Assembly: GCA_026214975.1 (NCBI GenBank)
Contig: CM047809.1
Span: 25,704,241 to 25,768,240 of the forward strand
Source: Gentiana macrophylla
Lineage: Eukaryota; Streptophyta; Magnoliopsida; Gentianales; Gentianaceae
Reading direction: 5' to 3'
Length of the DNA stretch: 64,000 nt
The first letter of the stretch is position 1. Every line of letters begins with the position of its first letter. Below the pieces are notes generated by a model. It had not been told where the DNA came from, made no database searches, and worked only from the letters and a program-made list of their open reading frames with translations. A program made the translations under genes and the position numbers. Shown here one piece after another: positions 1-12,420 of this stretch.

Positions 1-1639
1 AAGGCCTCCTAGAACACGTGTATGAGCAGCCACAGCCTTCCAACGTGTGTCTCCCAGTAACACCAGGTGGATGGTGTTTCCCGCCGCCGGACCTCCATGA
101 TATGCTACATGAATAATCCCGAAGATTATTCCAACTCGAAACCCAAAATACTTGGTCAAAATATCAACCCAAGTATTTGTCATTAATGGCGTGATTTATG
201 TGTGTCAAAAGGCTTGGAAGAACTCTCTTTATATAGGAGAGTAAACTTAACCTCCAAGGATTAAATAATTAAGAGATTATTATTACATTAATCCTTTATT
301 CCAAATAAAAGATAAATAAAATGATTATCCCAAACAAATTAAATAAATCAAATTATTATCTAATATTCCATGAATTATCAATTAACAAATAAAAGATAAA
401 TCACATGTCAAACAATTATCCAAGAAAACTAATTTCTTAATAATTGTGTGACAAAAAATGCGCCCCAAATACCCTAGAAATAAGGGCCACGCATTTTACA
501 CACATATTGGGCCGAGCCCACGAAAAATTTCTTTTGCCGTGTATTTAATTATCTAGTCCAACTAAACAATTAATCCATATGTCAAATTGAATAGTCCAAT
601 CCACTATTTAATTATAATTGAGGTGAAACGACGAGAAATCCAATTATGCTATTTTGGGAGCCACGTCGGGGACTATGGACCCATATTCAGTAGCTACAAT
701 AAATTAGATAAAATTATTTGTCAGACAGAATAATTATATCCAACCTATTAATTCCGGGATTACACCACCATAAACCCGAAACTGAACTCTATCGAATATA
801 GATAACTTACACTCAATTTATGAGTCGAAAGCGTCCACTGATATAATCATTACATACGGATAAATCCTCCATAGAATTTTCACTTCGATTCGGGATATTT
901 CCGTAAACCCTTCTCGAAACATATTATCCTTATTTACCATTAACCCCCTAGTGATCAATTAGTTCATAACCAATATAATATGAACTTGGCCGATCGATCA
1001 GTTTCTAGGGTTAACAAATAAGGGAACTGTCTGTCTACTTCCCGAGGGAAGGAATGGATTCCATATCTGTGATTACACAGACTACTCACTCATTCTAGAA
1101 TAGAGCCAACGAGAAGTGTTGGACCACATACTACGAAATGATCCTTACTAACACATCAAACCCTACCCCGTCTAAGCGTTAAATGCAGCAGATCACCTCA
1201 GGATTGAGATTAATCCATATATGATCATCTTGTGATTCGATAAGACTTCTCAATCACGGAATTATATCGAGAACTCAAATCAAATCTGTCCAGCCCTATA
1301 TGATTACCATCATATACAAATGCCTCACTAGGTACCCTATTACCGACAGTCCGGATAAGACTGTCACACCTTAAAGTGTTCTGGGCGCATTATTAGCATA
1401 TTAATCATGAGACCCGTACTCAGATTAATCAACGCTACGGACTAAGTTAATTTTAAGTACATCTCACTAACTCAATCCTCTTGTGTATAGCCATACACTG
1501 AGTTATGTGATTACATAAATGAGGTACTTAGGGTTTTCAGTAGTGTCTTAATTATAAGCACACATGCATATAATAAGATGACTTATTAATTCTGTCCTAA
1601 AAAAATTACATAATTGTCTTTCGGGCACTACACCTAACA
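1..1639 (-). repeat. 3' LTR of LARD-A copy 1, cut by the window edge
   Basis: It is colinear with 7466-9102 with scattered substitutions and small indels. About 160 bp of its outer end are missing because the window starts inside it. In element orientation it begins TGTTAGGTG. The promoter-like TTTATATA (minus strand TATATAAA) is at about 228-235. Confidence 0.9.
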
Positions 1640-1726
1640 ATCTCCCACTTGCACGAAAGGCAAGTGGATTAATTGTTTCATAGCACACCCTATATTTCTA
1701 TATCTACAACATTCTCCCGCTTGCTC
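1640..1726 (-). promoter_or_regulatory. Duplicated polypurine tract of LARD-A copy 1
   Basis: The minus strand reads GCAAGTGGGAGATT up to the LTR boundary (1640-1652), the primer for plus-strand synthesis. A second copy, GAGCAAGCGGGAGAA, lies about 70 bp upstream in element orientation (1712-1726). The terminal tract overlaps the 3' arm of a hairpin with arms CCACTTG (1645-1651) and CAAGTGG (1661-1667). LARD-B has the same two-copy layout. Confidence 0.7.
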
Positions 1727-4540
1727 AAAACAAGTGAGACATGTCCCTAAGATTCATACCCTCCAAGCGCATCCAAGTAATTCACGTTTCCATGTACGAC
1801 CGGAGTATGCCGCCGTAGGGTAGGTCATTGACCCGGCGCGTACTTAAAACTGAACACCATGTGACTTGGTACACTGATCAGGTAGGTTGGCAGCTTGAGT
1901 CGATCTTTGGGATCAAAATGTCGCCTTTCCATCTAATCAGGTGGTACGATTTCAATATGCCTTTGATTCAACACTGAGGACTAGATCGACTTAACGATCA
2001 TCCTTAATCTGACCTAAAGCCAGAATCAGTGTTTATCACTTATATTCTAGTTTGCACCTGAGTATACTAGCATATTATTCCTCATTCTCCTGAAGATACT
2101 TGAGGGTTCACTAAACATCCCATTTCGTACTCATCCTCAGGTTTAGATAACCATTCCTGAGAGGTAGGGTAGACTACATCGTTGAATGTTGCATAAATTC
2201 AAGAATATCTTAACTAGGTGAATGGATGGGATTTCCAATGATCGATTCTCACGAATTTGAGCAAATCAAATCCTATAGAATGAATCCCGATGGCATGTCA
2301 GACTCTGACTTCAGATAACACACCCATGTTGTTTCCAACTGTTTCAGTGTTACCATTCACAAACACTAATCTACATACTACTTTACTAATATTGATGCCC
2401 TGTCTACAAAAGACATATAAATATTTTGGTCAAGTCCACATATTTAAAATATATGACTTTGAAATGACCTAGAGGTTTGCTTTAATCCCCGAAGGATGTA
2501 AGCTGTGGCAGGCAACCTACCACAGGTTCTATCTGAATAAATTAAGATACCGTTAGTCTCGCAAAAGGTCTTAGGGAATCACCCCTATTTTCTGCTTTGT
2601 AACGAATCCGTTATTTATTCTTAGCTAAAACCCTTCTATTCTGAATGAATTCAGATTCCGTTGTTCGGCAAGGAAGTCTTAGGGAATCACCCATATTTCC
2701 CGCTTTACGACGAAAATCATGCAAGATCGAGTGGTAAGAGATCACGGTCCGGTTAACTCTCTACCTTTCAGGAATCACCCTAAGTTACTCACTTTGCGTT
2801 GAAAGTTAAACTTTCCTATTCATTCGACTCTTCTCCGTGTAGTTCCAATTACTCCCACTGGGCCTGTGATACTCAGGTGGTTCTACAAGAGTTTCAACAG
2901 AACTGAGTATCAAACTCCATTCACAGGGTTATAGCTTTTAAACCAACCTCTATGATCAAGATCCTACACAGCCCACGAAGGACTATAGGTCATCAATCTA
3001 CCCTATAGACCGTAAGGTCCTGCAATAGGTAATGGACAAATCATACTCCCACTGCGTTCGGGGTGGATCGATATACTGATCTAGTTTAGTAGTTTTTATT
3101 AATGTTTTCACCAACTGCCGGTGTTGGATATGGACTGAACAAATCCGTTAGTAACATCTTGAGTACAAATACTTCAAGATCCAATGTTGTTATTTATAGA
3201 CTCTATCAGACCGAGTTTGACAGTATAACTATGATTTTCTGATTTTACGAGTTTTATAACCAACCTTTACTCAATGCTTTAAGATATTTCACCCTCTAAA
3301 CGTGCACACAAAATTTCCAGTCCTACCTTCAAGCACTCGGTGCTAAATGCCTCTATTTACGGAAGTGGGGTGAACCGAATTCACTCCTTATCCACAAATT
3401 CGTAGGCATCTTTTAGGTAGACTTCTCGGTTTTCATAAACCGTTATTTTGCAACCAATATCTTAAATGAGTTCATCAGCGTATCGTAGCACATCAATAAC
3501 TATGTAAGGCAAATTTGTGGTGTATCCCTTAGTGAAAACATTCCTCTGGGAGGCAGGCCGAGAATTAGTCCCGAAGACTACGCAATAACCTATTTCAGAG
3601 TATGGAATACTCTATCTCTGGTGAAATCAGAGATTTCCTCCAAATATTTTGGATAAACTTACCGGAGTTTCGAGTAGTTATCAGACAATATGTCACTACT
3701 CCGAAAGACTCCCACTAGCTTGTATCTGTCATAAGACCCTGAAGGTCGATATGAACAGGCTATGTAACTTCTTTAAATCTATTACCCTTTCCCGATTGAA
3801 AGGAAACTTAGTCATTGTTCCTTTGAGACAGTGTTCTTTTTGACTGGGAGATAGGAATCACCCTAAGCCCGTCTTCAGATCTTGTCGTTGGGGAATACGC
3901 ACTAATTAATAGTATATAAAGAAGTGTTTATCTAAATACGGAAACCATTTGCGTTTATATTGTTTAAGATGTGTTAAATATACCTATTCAGCATTTCTTA
4001 GTGGTTCTGACTTTATTAAACAAAAGTCCGAGTCTTGGGTTCGTGCTACGAATATTATATTTATCGTCAATAAGACAAACAAATTATCCTATTGAAAATG
4101 AATACGTTCGTTCCAACGAATCCGAAAATAGAAAATGAAATTTCTGTGATACTCAAGAATTGAGTCCGAGATTCATTTCCTTATATCACTCACACTAGTC
4201 TATCTGAAATAACTGCCCATTGTCTATTTTATTTATCGTTTAATGCAAAGCTACCTAGTTCTTACAAAGAACTTTAGCTTTTTGAGAAAATTGCTATGGA
4301 TGCATTGGTCAGTGATCCGAAATCACTTTCCTTATCCTCTAATTTCCAATTCATTAATTTTCGGTTTAGCCTTAAAACTACTTAGTTTAGATGACTAACA
4401 CGTATAAACATTCTTTCCCATTCTCGACTTTCCTTAAATGGAAACAGTCTTGAACTAGCAGTTCGTTTGAGTAGTCACTACTCTTGAACTGTGGGATGTT
4501 CAGTGTTACTTGCTTGGACTATCGATTTTTCTAATCATCA

Positions 4541-4925
4541 AATCACAAGACCAAAGCTCCCACTAGTTTATCGGTTCCAAATACCGTCTAACTAGCAACA
4601 CTTTGTATTCATGATTTTTCAAAGATTAGAACATCGCCTAGAACTAAGCTCCCACTAGTTTATCAGTTCCAAATACTGTCTAACTAGCAATGCTGTGTTC
4701 ATGATGTTTCAAAGATTATAAAATCTCCAGAACTAAGCTCCCACTAGTTTATCAGTTCCAAATATTGTCTAACTAGTAATGCTTTATTCTTGTTTTTCCA
4801 ATGAATGGAAAAACTCTTGTGCAGTCCATTACACATTTCTAATGATTCAGAAAAACAAAAAATCATAAGACTAAGGCTCCCACTAGTTTATCAGTTCCAA
4901 ATACCGTCTAACTAGCAACGCCTTA
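4541..4925 (-). repeat. Degenerate tandem repeats built on CTCCCACTAGTTTATC
   Basis: Four units start near 4555, 4647, 4737 and 4876. Each has the core GCTCCCACTAGTTTATC followed by GTTCCAAATA and GTCTAACTAGCAA, with a variable spacer that resembles 'catgattttcaaagatt'. In element orientation the core reads AAACTAGTGGGAGC, which resembles the polypurine tract AAGTGGGAGA. The same array is present in LARD-A copy 2 and in LARD-B. Confidence 0.85.
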
Positions 4926-6854
4926 TGTATATGATTTTCCAATTTTTCAATTTAGAAATTTGTTGTGTAATTACACCTTTTTAAATTCATTAAATGAATT
5001 TATCTGATAGTCCTATATCATCTTTTGTAAACTATGTATGGTCGTCTCTCGTTCAACACGAGTGACATCCGTGACATACCTATACTATGTCACTTAAGTT
5101 TTTAAAGGCTCAAGGGAAAAAATCTTTTCCGAAAAATTAACTGCATTTATTGATAATTACAACGTACTTGTTACTTTCCACATTTTGAATGAAGTCCAAT
5201 TACTAACAGTTTAGTAGCCTAGAGATTTAGTTGTAAACAAAATGACAGAAACTGAAATTCAAAAAATAAATTTTCACCACTAGATTTTTATTTTAGGAAT
5301 TATAAACTATAAAAAAAGTTTATCCTACCATTCGAAGGATTTAATCTCACACCTCAGTGCCACCGCAAGGTCAGTCAAAGAGGTGACGATTAAACTGAGA
5401 CACTCTCTCTCAATGATTGAACTTTGAGAATCAAACATCTCACAGGAATCAGACATCCCGGTCTTTAATCATTGATTACCTTCCTTTTCTAGCCTAGATA
5501 TTTCGAAAATATCCATAAAGAGTGTGACCTACTATATCAGATCTCAAAGTACGCCCCGAGTGTGCCGCCGCAGGGTCGGTTAGTGACTCAACGAGTACCC
5601 GAAATCCTATCCTTTCGGAAACCAAGCCTAGAATTTTGATAGGGGTTAACACCACCCGAAGGGGGCCGGAATCAAAGCGGCTCGAGACGTCACCCTTCTC
5701 TCACGTGCTTGCATTTATAGTAGAGGCCGTAGGGTTGGCTGTCGCCTTCCCCGCTCCCACTCAATATTTTGAAAAATGGTGGGTTTACTAATTACGGTTG
5801 CGGTCTTGACAATAAGAAACAACAAATCAAAGTACTCCGAATAGGGTCGGTTATGTAGGCAAGCCTACGCCGTCTTATTCGTTGGAACATATGTGACAGT
5901 TTAGGCCAATCCGGCAAGAGAAGCCCCGTTTAGCCCGAAGGCTTATCGGCTATGCTAAGTCTGTCGAATCTGGCCATAACGTGCATCACACATGGAGGGG
6001 AGTCGATTAAGCCGAAGCTCGGTTGAACTCGCCCAACCATGGTTAGACCATTTCCGAACCCATGTACTAAGATTCTCCGATTTCTAAATTGTCACCCAAA
6101 GCGTAATCACGTTTCTGTTTAAGGTGGGTTTACTAAGAAGCCATCACCGAAAAGCTCAACGATTTATCCAAGTGGGATTCACCGAGAATCCATCACTAAA
6201 ATCGTAACGATTGACAAAACCCGGGTCCTCGGTTTTTATAATTAGCTACTTATTATTTAACTACCACATATTAAATTAAAAAGCATTCATACTAATTGTT
6301 CAAGTTATACACGTCTATTTTAATTCGAAATTAAAAAACTACGTGTATGCATTGGAGTTGAATCATGAAGATGCAAGTCATGGCAATTTTCCGGTTTTAA
6401 GCACGTAATCTTGATCAAACACAAAATTATACCAAAAAGTAAACACCGAGATGGACCGTTGGTACCCCCGACTAACTATTTTCTACGGAAAAGTAAAACT
6501 TAATCTATTTCTTCGAGTCTTGATCTTCAAATCTTGAACTCGAATCGCCGGATCACGAACCACGAACACCCGAGAGGAGAAAAGACTTATTAATTAAATA
6601 AACAAATATTATTATAATTATCAAAAACCTTTTTTTTTTTTTTTATTATTATTAGGTGCGGATGTATAATAAAAAAAACAGATTTTTTTTTGATATTGTC
6701 GGCTGTTTTTAAATTATTTCCAAAAAATTTTAAATTTTTTTTTTCTTTTTTTTTCTGCCATACGGCAGATGTTATACAAAAAACTTAACAATAAAAAAAA
6801 AATATTGACAGCCGCCAAAAGAAACCCTAGCCGCATGCAAGTTTCTAACAAACA

Positions 6855-6890
6855 GACTTATAGCGACGCTTTTCAGCGTCGCAGAAAGTC
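6855..6890 (-). other. Leader hairpin with GAAA tetraloop, LARD-A copy 1
   Basis: In element (minus) orientation there is an outer stem GACTT/AAGTC, a 3x3 internal loop TCT/TAT, an inner 8-bp stem GCGACGCT/AGCGTCGC and a GAAA loop. It lies about 400 nt downstream of the primer-binding site. The same 36 nt are identical at 52141-52176 in copy 2, although neighbouring sequence differs. The position suits a packaging or dimerisation signal (inference). Confidence 0.7.
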
Positions 6891-7291
6891 CTGTAGCGCA
6901 GAATTTTAATTATTAAATATCAGGTTTTTAGCCGTTTCTCCTCGTTCATACATTGGGTTTCACCTTGATCTTCATCTTTTCAGCAAGATCTTCATATATC
7001 GAGCCCGGAATAACAAAATTACAATAAAAGATGCTACTTTTACATTGAATTTCGAAAAATACATGAAAAAATACAATTTCTATGCTCAATTGTTACTAAA
7101 CAAAGGAGCTACAAAATAGATCTACGGGTAAACAATACCAACCTCAATCCATCTCTTCAACCACAACATTCACAAGCATACAACATGATTAAATTCGAAT
7201 TTTACCAACAAAAAAAAACGAAATAAAACATCTAAAACATGCTTTTCCACTCCAAGATCTAAAATTCATATACTTTGATCATTAGATCAAA

Positions 7292-7304
7292 GGCTCTGAT
7301 ACCA
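7292..7304 (-). other. Primer-binding site (tRNA-iMet), LARD-A copy 1
   Basis: The minus strand reads TGGTATCAGAGCC, complementary to the 3' end of plant initiator tRNA-Met. It lies two nucleotides inside the LTR end at 7307 and fixes the orientation of the element. Confidence 0.92.
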
Positions 7305-7306
7305 CT

Positions 7307-9102
7307 TGTTATAAGTAATATCGTCGGATCAATCATAGATTGACCCGATTACGCAGCGGAAGTATCGGATCTAGATCTAAACGAAACGAAGAACATAAAT
7401 TAAAGATCTAAACCTACAAGGGGGTTTAGAAGCCAACCTTTTTATGGTGCTTAACTCCAAGAACAAAGGCCTCCTAGAACACGTGTATGAGCAGCCACAG
7501 CCTTCCAACGTGTGTCTCCCAGCAACACCAGGTGGATGGTGTTTCCCGCCGCCGGACCTCCTTGATATGCTACCGGAATAATCCCGAAGATTATTCCAAC
7601 TCGAAACCCAAAATACTTGGTCGAAATATCAACCCAAGTATTTGTCATTAATGGCGTGATTTATTGTGTCAAAAGGCTTGGAAGAACTCTCTTTATATAG
7701 GAGAGTAAAACTTAACATCCAAGGATTAAATAATTAAAAGATAATTATTACATTAATCCTTTATTCCAAATAAAAGATAAATAAAATGATTATCCCAAAC
7801 AAATTAAGATAAATCAAATTATTATCTAATATTCAATGAATTATCAATTAACAAATAAAAGATAAATCACATGTCAAACAAATATCCAAGAAAACTAATT
7901 TCTTAATAATTGTGTGACAAAAAATGCGCCCCAAATACCCTAGAAATAAGGGCCACGTATTTTACACACATATTGGGCCGAGCCCATGAAAAATTTCTTT
8001 TCCCGTGTATTAATTATCTAGTCCAACTAAACAATTAATCCACATACCAATTTAAATAGTCCAATGCACTATTTAATTATAATTGAGGTGAAAAGACGAG
8101 AAATCCAATTATGCTATTTTGGGAGCCACGTCGGGGACCATGGACCCTTATTCAGTAACTACAATAAATTAGATAAAATTATTCGTCGATGCGAAATAAT
8201 TATATCCAACCTATTAATTCGGGATTACACCACCATAAACCCGAAACTGAACACTATCGAATATAGATAACTTACACTCAATTTATGAGTCGAAAGCGTC
8301 CACTGATATAATCATTACATACGGATAAATCCTCCATAGACTGTTCACTTCGATTCGGGATATTTCCGTAAACCCTTCTCGAAACATTTTATCCTTATTT
8401 ACCATTAACCCCCTAGTGATCAATTAGTTCATAACCAATATAATATGAACTCGGTCGATCGATCAGTTTCTAGGGTTAACAAATAAGAGAACTGTCTGTC
8501 TACTTCCCGAGGAAAGGAATGGATTCCATCTCTGTGATAACATAGACTACTCACTCATTCTAGAATAGAGCCAACGAGAAGTGTTGGACCACATACTACG
8601 AAGTGATCCTCACTAACACATCAAACCCTACCCCAGTCTAAGCAGTCGTCTGTGATCACCTCAGGATTGAGATTAATCCATATATGATCATCTTGTGATT
8701 CGATAAGACTTCTCGATCATGGAATTATATCGAGAACTCAAATCAAATTGGTCCAGCCCTATATGATTACCATCATATATAAATGCCCCACTAGGTACCC
8801 TATTACCGACAGTCCGGATAAGACTGTCACACCTTAATGTGTTCTGGGCGCATTATTAGCATATTAATCATGAGACCCGTACTCAGATTAATCAACGCTA
8901 CGGACTAAGTTAATTTTAAGTAAATCTCACTAACTCAATCCTCTTGTGTATAGCCATACACTGAGTTATGTGATTACATAAATGAGGTACTTAGGGTTTT
9001 CAGTAGTGTCTTAATTATAAGCACACATGCATATAATAAGATGAATTATTAATTCTGTCCTAAAACAATTACATAATTGTCTTTCGGGCACTACACCTAA
9101 CA
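7307..9102 (-). repeat. 5' LTR of LARD-A copy 1
   Basis: This complete 1796-bp LTR begins TGTTAGGTG and ends TAACA in element orientation. The TATA box (TATATAAA, minus strand) is at 7692-7699, so the transcript would start just below that point. The long U5-like part (about 7310-7650) is well conserved against positions 1-180. The sequence is also closely related to the 35473-37266 LTR. Confidence 0.92.
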
Positions 9103-10375
9103 TGTTGAATCCTCGTATGTAGGAGGTCTTGAAAAATGATGTGATCAAAATGCTCGAGATGGGTATCATTTATGCTATCAGTGACAGTGAGTGGGTCAGC
9201 CCGACACAGGTTGTACCGAAGAAAGGAGGAATGACGGTGCAGCCCAATGAATATAATGAGCTTGTTCCGACTCGACTAGTCACCGGATACCGCGTTTGCA
9301 TAGACTACCGAAGGCTGAATGATGCTACACGTAAGGATCCCTTCCCTTTACCTTTTATTGAACAAATGTTGGAACGTTTGAGTGGACATGCTTTTTATTG
9401 TTTTCTAGATGGATTTAGTGGTTATTATCAGATTCTTATCGACCTTAAAGACCAAGAAAAGACAAATTTTACGTGTCTGTATGGCACTTTTGCATACACT
9501 CGGATGCCGTTTGGGTTATGTAACGCCCAACGACCTTCCAGCATTGCATGACTGCCGTATTTTCTGATATGATTGAGAATTTTTTAGAAGTGCTTATGGA
9601 TGATTTCAGTGTCTTTGGTGATTCTTTCTATGATTGTTTAGATAATCTTGATAAAGTGTTGCAATGTTGTGAGGAAACTAATCTCGTGTTAAATAGGGAG
9701 AATGTCACTTTATGGTAGAAGAGGGTATCATGTTAGGGCATAAGATATCGAGGAGAGGTATTGAGGTAGATCGAGCAAAAGTTGAGGCTATTGAACGATT
9801 GCCACCTCCCACGAACTTGAAAACGCTTAGAGGTTCCCTTGGACACGCAGGTTTTTATTGACGGTTTATACAGGATTTTTCGAAATGTGTTAAATCTCTT
9901 ACGCATTTACTTTCGAAAGATGTGCCCTTTGTGTTTGATGATTCTTGTTTAGATTAAACATTTATTAGTGATTGCCCCGATTTAGATAGCACCGGATTGG
10001 AGTCAGGAATTTGAAGTTATGTGTGACGCTAGTGATATGGAAATTAGGGTCGTATTGGGCTAGAAATGCGATAAACTGTTCAAGCCTATCTACTATGCAA
10101 GTCATACTTTGAATCCAGCTCAAATCAATTATGCAACCACTAAGAAGGAATTGCTAGTGATAGTTTACGCCTTTTATAAGTTTCGTTCATATTTGATTGG
10201 TTCGAAGGTTGTAGTTCACACTGATCATGCGGCACTGAAATATCTTCTGAATAAGAAAGATGCGAAACCTCGACTCTTGAGATGGGTACATTTACTCTAA
10301 GAGTTTGACGTTGTAATTAAAGACCCTAAGGGCTATGAGAATGTGGTTGCGGACCACCTTAGTCGCTTACAGTTG
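9103..10375 (+). pseudogene. Athila reverse transcriptase and RNase H (degenerate)
   Basis: The RT starts abruptly at the LARD-A boundary with the motif MLEMGIIYAISDSEWVSPTQ, followed by RLVTGYRVCIDYRRLN and YCFLDGFSGYYQI. After a frameshift near 9530 the catalytic box appears as VLMDDFSVFG. Further frameshifts follow near 9710, and stop codons lie near 9860 and 9955. RNase H is recognisable from CDAS (about 10024) through KKELL and [12 protein letters not shown] to NVVADHLSRL, so its acidic residues are largely retained. A functional enzyme would make and degrade the RNA/DNA hybrid in a cytoplasmic particle; this copy cannot. Confidence 0.9.
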
Positions 10376-11777
10376 ACCCCTGATGTTATTGCACGAGAGA
10401 GAGTGATAAATGACGAGTTTCTAGATGAAAAGTTGTTTGCTATACATACGGTTATTCTAGAAATGAAAGAGAGCCCTCTGATTCACGGAAAGTTTGGTAA
10501 CCCGTGGTACGCTTCTTTTGTGAATTATCTTGCGTGTGAGTATTTAGAACCCGACTTGACTTACCAACAACGTAAGAAATTTTTCAGTGATCTAAAGTAT
10601 TACCACTGGGATGACCCGTATCTATTTCATAGATTTTCTGACGGTATAATTCGTAGATGTGCTCATGATGGCGAGATACCGAGCATTTTTTCGTTTTGTC
10701 ACGACAAGGAGACCGGTGGCCATTATTCCGGAAACCGAACAGCTTTGAAGGTTCTCCAGAGTGGTTTTTATTTGCCCTCGATCTTTCATGATTCACACAA
10801 GTATGTAAGTATATGTGATGCTTGTCAAAGATCGGGGAGAAACTCGAGACATTTTTAAATGCCTATGCAACCGATCCTCGAGTGTGAGATTTTCGATGTT
10901 TGGGGAATCGAGTTTATGGGACCGTTCCCGTCCTCCAACAATAACAAGTACATTCTTGTAGCGGTGGATTACGTCTCGGTCGAAGCAATGGCTTCTCCTA
11001 CTAATGGCCGTAATGTAGTCATCCGTTTCTTGAAAAAGCATATTTTCACGAGGTTCGGAGTTCCTCAATCGATGATTAGTGACAATGGTAGTCACTTTCA
11101 AAATCAGCTTTTCAGCAAACTTCTGACCAAATACGGAGTTTGACACAAGTTGGGAACCTCGTATCATCCCCAAACGAGGGGGCAGGTCGAGGTTTCGAAT
11201 AGAGGGATTAAACGATTGGGCTAAAAAGCTCGATGATGCAGTTTGGGCCCATCGGACTGCTATTAAGACCCCGATAGGGATGTTCTCATACCAGTTGGTG
11301 TTCGGTAAGACCTGTCACTTACCAGTCGAGTTGGAACAATGATCATATTGGCCGACTCGGTTCCTAAATTTCGACGAGACATCCGTAGGTGAGAAATTGT
11401 TGTCACAGTTGGCTGAACTCGATGAGTTCCAATTGCAATCTTACGAGTGTGCTCGTAATTATAAAGAAAAGACTAAGATTCTCCACCATGCTAAGATCAA
11501 AAAGTGTGAGTTTAAAGATGGAGACGACGTCTTACTTTATAACACTCGTTTACACTTTTTTCAGGGTAAGTTGAAGTCTCGGTGGATGGGGCCGTATAGA
11601 GTTTCTAAAGTGTTTCTGTCTGGAGCTGTTGAAGTGACTCATGAAACCAAGGGGACGTTTTTGACAAACGCCCTTCGGTTGAAAATATATGAGAAATCTT
11701 ACTTCGACACTAATCTCGTATTCGTGAACTTGGAAGATCCTCCTCCATGTCCTGAGGATTGTGAGTCATGTATATGA
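10376..11777 (+). pseudogene. Athila integrase (degenerate)
   Basis: The HHCC zinc finger is visible around GGHYSGNRTA and CDACQRSG (10710-10840). The catalytic core follows: the first acidic position reads WGIEFMGPF, Glu where WGIDFMGPF is usual; the second is ISDNGSHF; the third is in GQVEVSNR. Stops occur at about 10858 and 11143. The segment around 11200-11230 has lost about 20 codons. The C-terminal part, from LAELDEFQLQSYE to RWMGPYRVSKVF, is open and ends at 11777. It would insert cDNA into chromosomes; it is inactive here. Confidence 0.9.
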
Positions 11778-11912
11778 CACGATTCACCCATAATCTCTCG
11801 TCTCGGTGTCAATTCCCGAATAGTCCAAAATTTCCTCGCCTAACGCCAATGAATAAGAATCCGTTGACGTTCCTATAATCCATTTCCACATTTCTTTCTA
11901 TTGAATCATCAC

Positions 11913-12162
11913 GTCGATCTAACAACGTTAAACAACAGTGCTTTGTGGGGAAATTTGTTAGAATACCACTACTTTGAACAACTATTTGTGAGAATACCTT
12001 TTATTTGTTAGAATACCACTCCCCCATTTCTGCAAGACACATTTTTTACATACCTATGGAGTGCTATTCTAACAAATAAATGGTATTCTCACAAATAGTG
12101 GTTCAAAGTAGTGGTATTCTAACAAAATTCCCCGCTTTTCCGCTTTGTGGGAGGCAACCCAT
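11913..12162 (+). promoter_or_regulatory. Post-integrase hairpin module, split by a MITE
   Basis: The piece GTCGATCTAACAAC (11913-11926) and the near-palindrome GTGGGAGGCAACCCAT (12147-12162) match the module at 42914-42961 of the other Athila element in the same order. The MITE at 11947-12133 separates the two halves. The module lies between integrase and ORF3 in both families. Its role is unknown; an RNA structure controlling ORF3 expression is one inference. Confidence 0.6.
11947..12133. mobile_element. MITE with long terminal inverted repeats
   Basis: The left arm begins GGGGAAATTTGTTAGAATAC and the right arm is its reverse complement with a few mismatches. Arms are about 65-70 bp around a short centre that includes CATTTCTGCAAGACAC. 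Imperfect copies of GCTTTGT flank it on both sides, fitting a 7-9 bp target duplication as made by Mutator-like or hAT transposases (family uncertain). It has no coding capacity. Confidence 0.85.
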
Positions 12163-12169
12163 GTTTAAA

Positions 12170-12271
12170 TTGATTTTTAGGAGTCTCGGGAAAGTCTCGT
12201 AGGTCGAAACACCCCGAAAATTGAGTTTTAGGAGTCTTGGGGAAGTCTCGTAGGTCGAAACACCCCGAAAA
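12170..12271 (+). repeat. 51-bp tandem duplication
   Basis: Two adjacent 51-bp units (12170-12220 and 12221-12271) share GGTCGAAACACCCCGAAAA and differ at only a few positions. They lie in the Athila spacer between integrase and ORF3. Confidence 0.9.
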
Positions 12272-12305
12272 GTCGATTTTTCATGACCCTAGCCTTTTTT
12301 TACGC

Positions 12306-12420
12306 CAGGCGCACGCCTAAAGGTCATTTTTGGTGCCAAACATGCACATCGTGTTTTGCCAATTTCAGCTCGTATTTTGCTTGATAGGCACACGCCTAGA
12401 AAATGCCAGGCACACGCCTA
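12306..12420 (+). promoter_or_regulatory. Palindrome array upstream of Athila ORF3
   Basis: Three 14-bp palindromes occur: CAGGCGCACGCCTA (12306-12319), TAGGCACACGCCTA (12385-12398) and CAGGCACACGCCTA (12407-12420). They are copies of the motif amplified upstream of the TATA box in this element's own LTR (16603-16817). The array occupies the same place as the TGGACG-type array at 42554-42760 in the other Athila family. Confidence 0.75.

Larger units (their letters stand above)
1727..7291 (-). other. Non-coding internal domain of LARD-A copy 1
   Basis: No retrotransposon protein domain could be recognised in any frame. The region contains a tandem array (4541-4925), three dispersed copies of a GCCGCCGTAGGG-like motif (about 1804, 5355 and 5559), AT-rich homopolymer tracts near 6630-6810, and a strong hairpin at 6855-6890. 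The leader near 7140-7190 is almost identical to LARD-A copy 2 and similar to LARD-B. An antisense ORF at about 5630-5775 recurs in the other copies but is explained by nucleotide conservation. Confidence 0.8.
1..9102 (-). mobile_element. LARD-A copy 1: non-coding LTR retrotransposon
   Basis: The sequence from 1 to 1639 is repeated at 7466-9102, and the primer-binding site lies inside 7307, so the element reads on the minus strand with its 5' LTR on the right. The internal domain of about 5.6 kb has no gag, protease, integrase or RT similarity in any frame; its few short ORFs look accidental. This is the layout of a large retrotransposon derivative that must borrow proteins in trans. The tRNA-iMet primer site and the AAGTGGGAGATT polypurine tract next to TGTTAGG suggest mobilisation by a Ty1/copia element (inference). 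It interrupts the RT of the Athila element that resumes at 9103; the right flank TGTTG is the expected target duplication, but its partner lies outside the window. Confidence 0.88.

Noticed and set aside
6600..6830. T- and A-rich runs as promoter or terminator
   Set aside because: Simple homopolymer tracts in a non-coding internal domain; nothing ties them to transcription.
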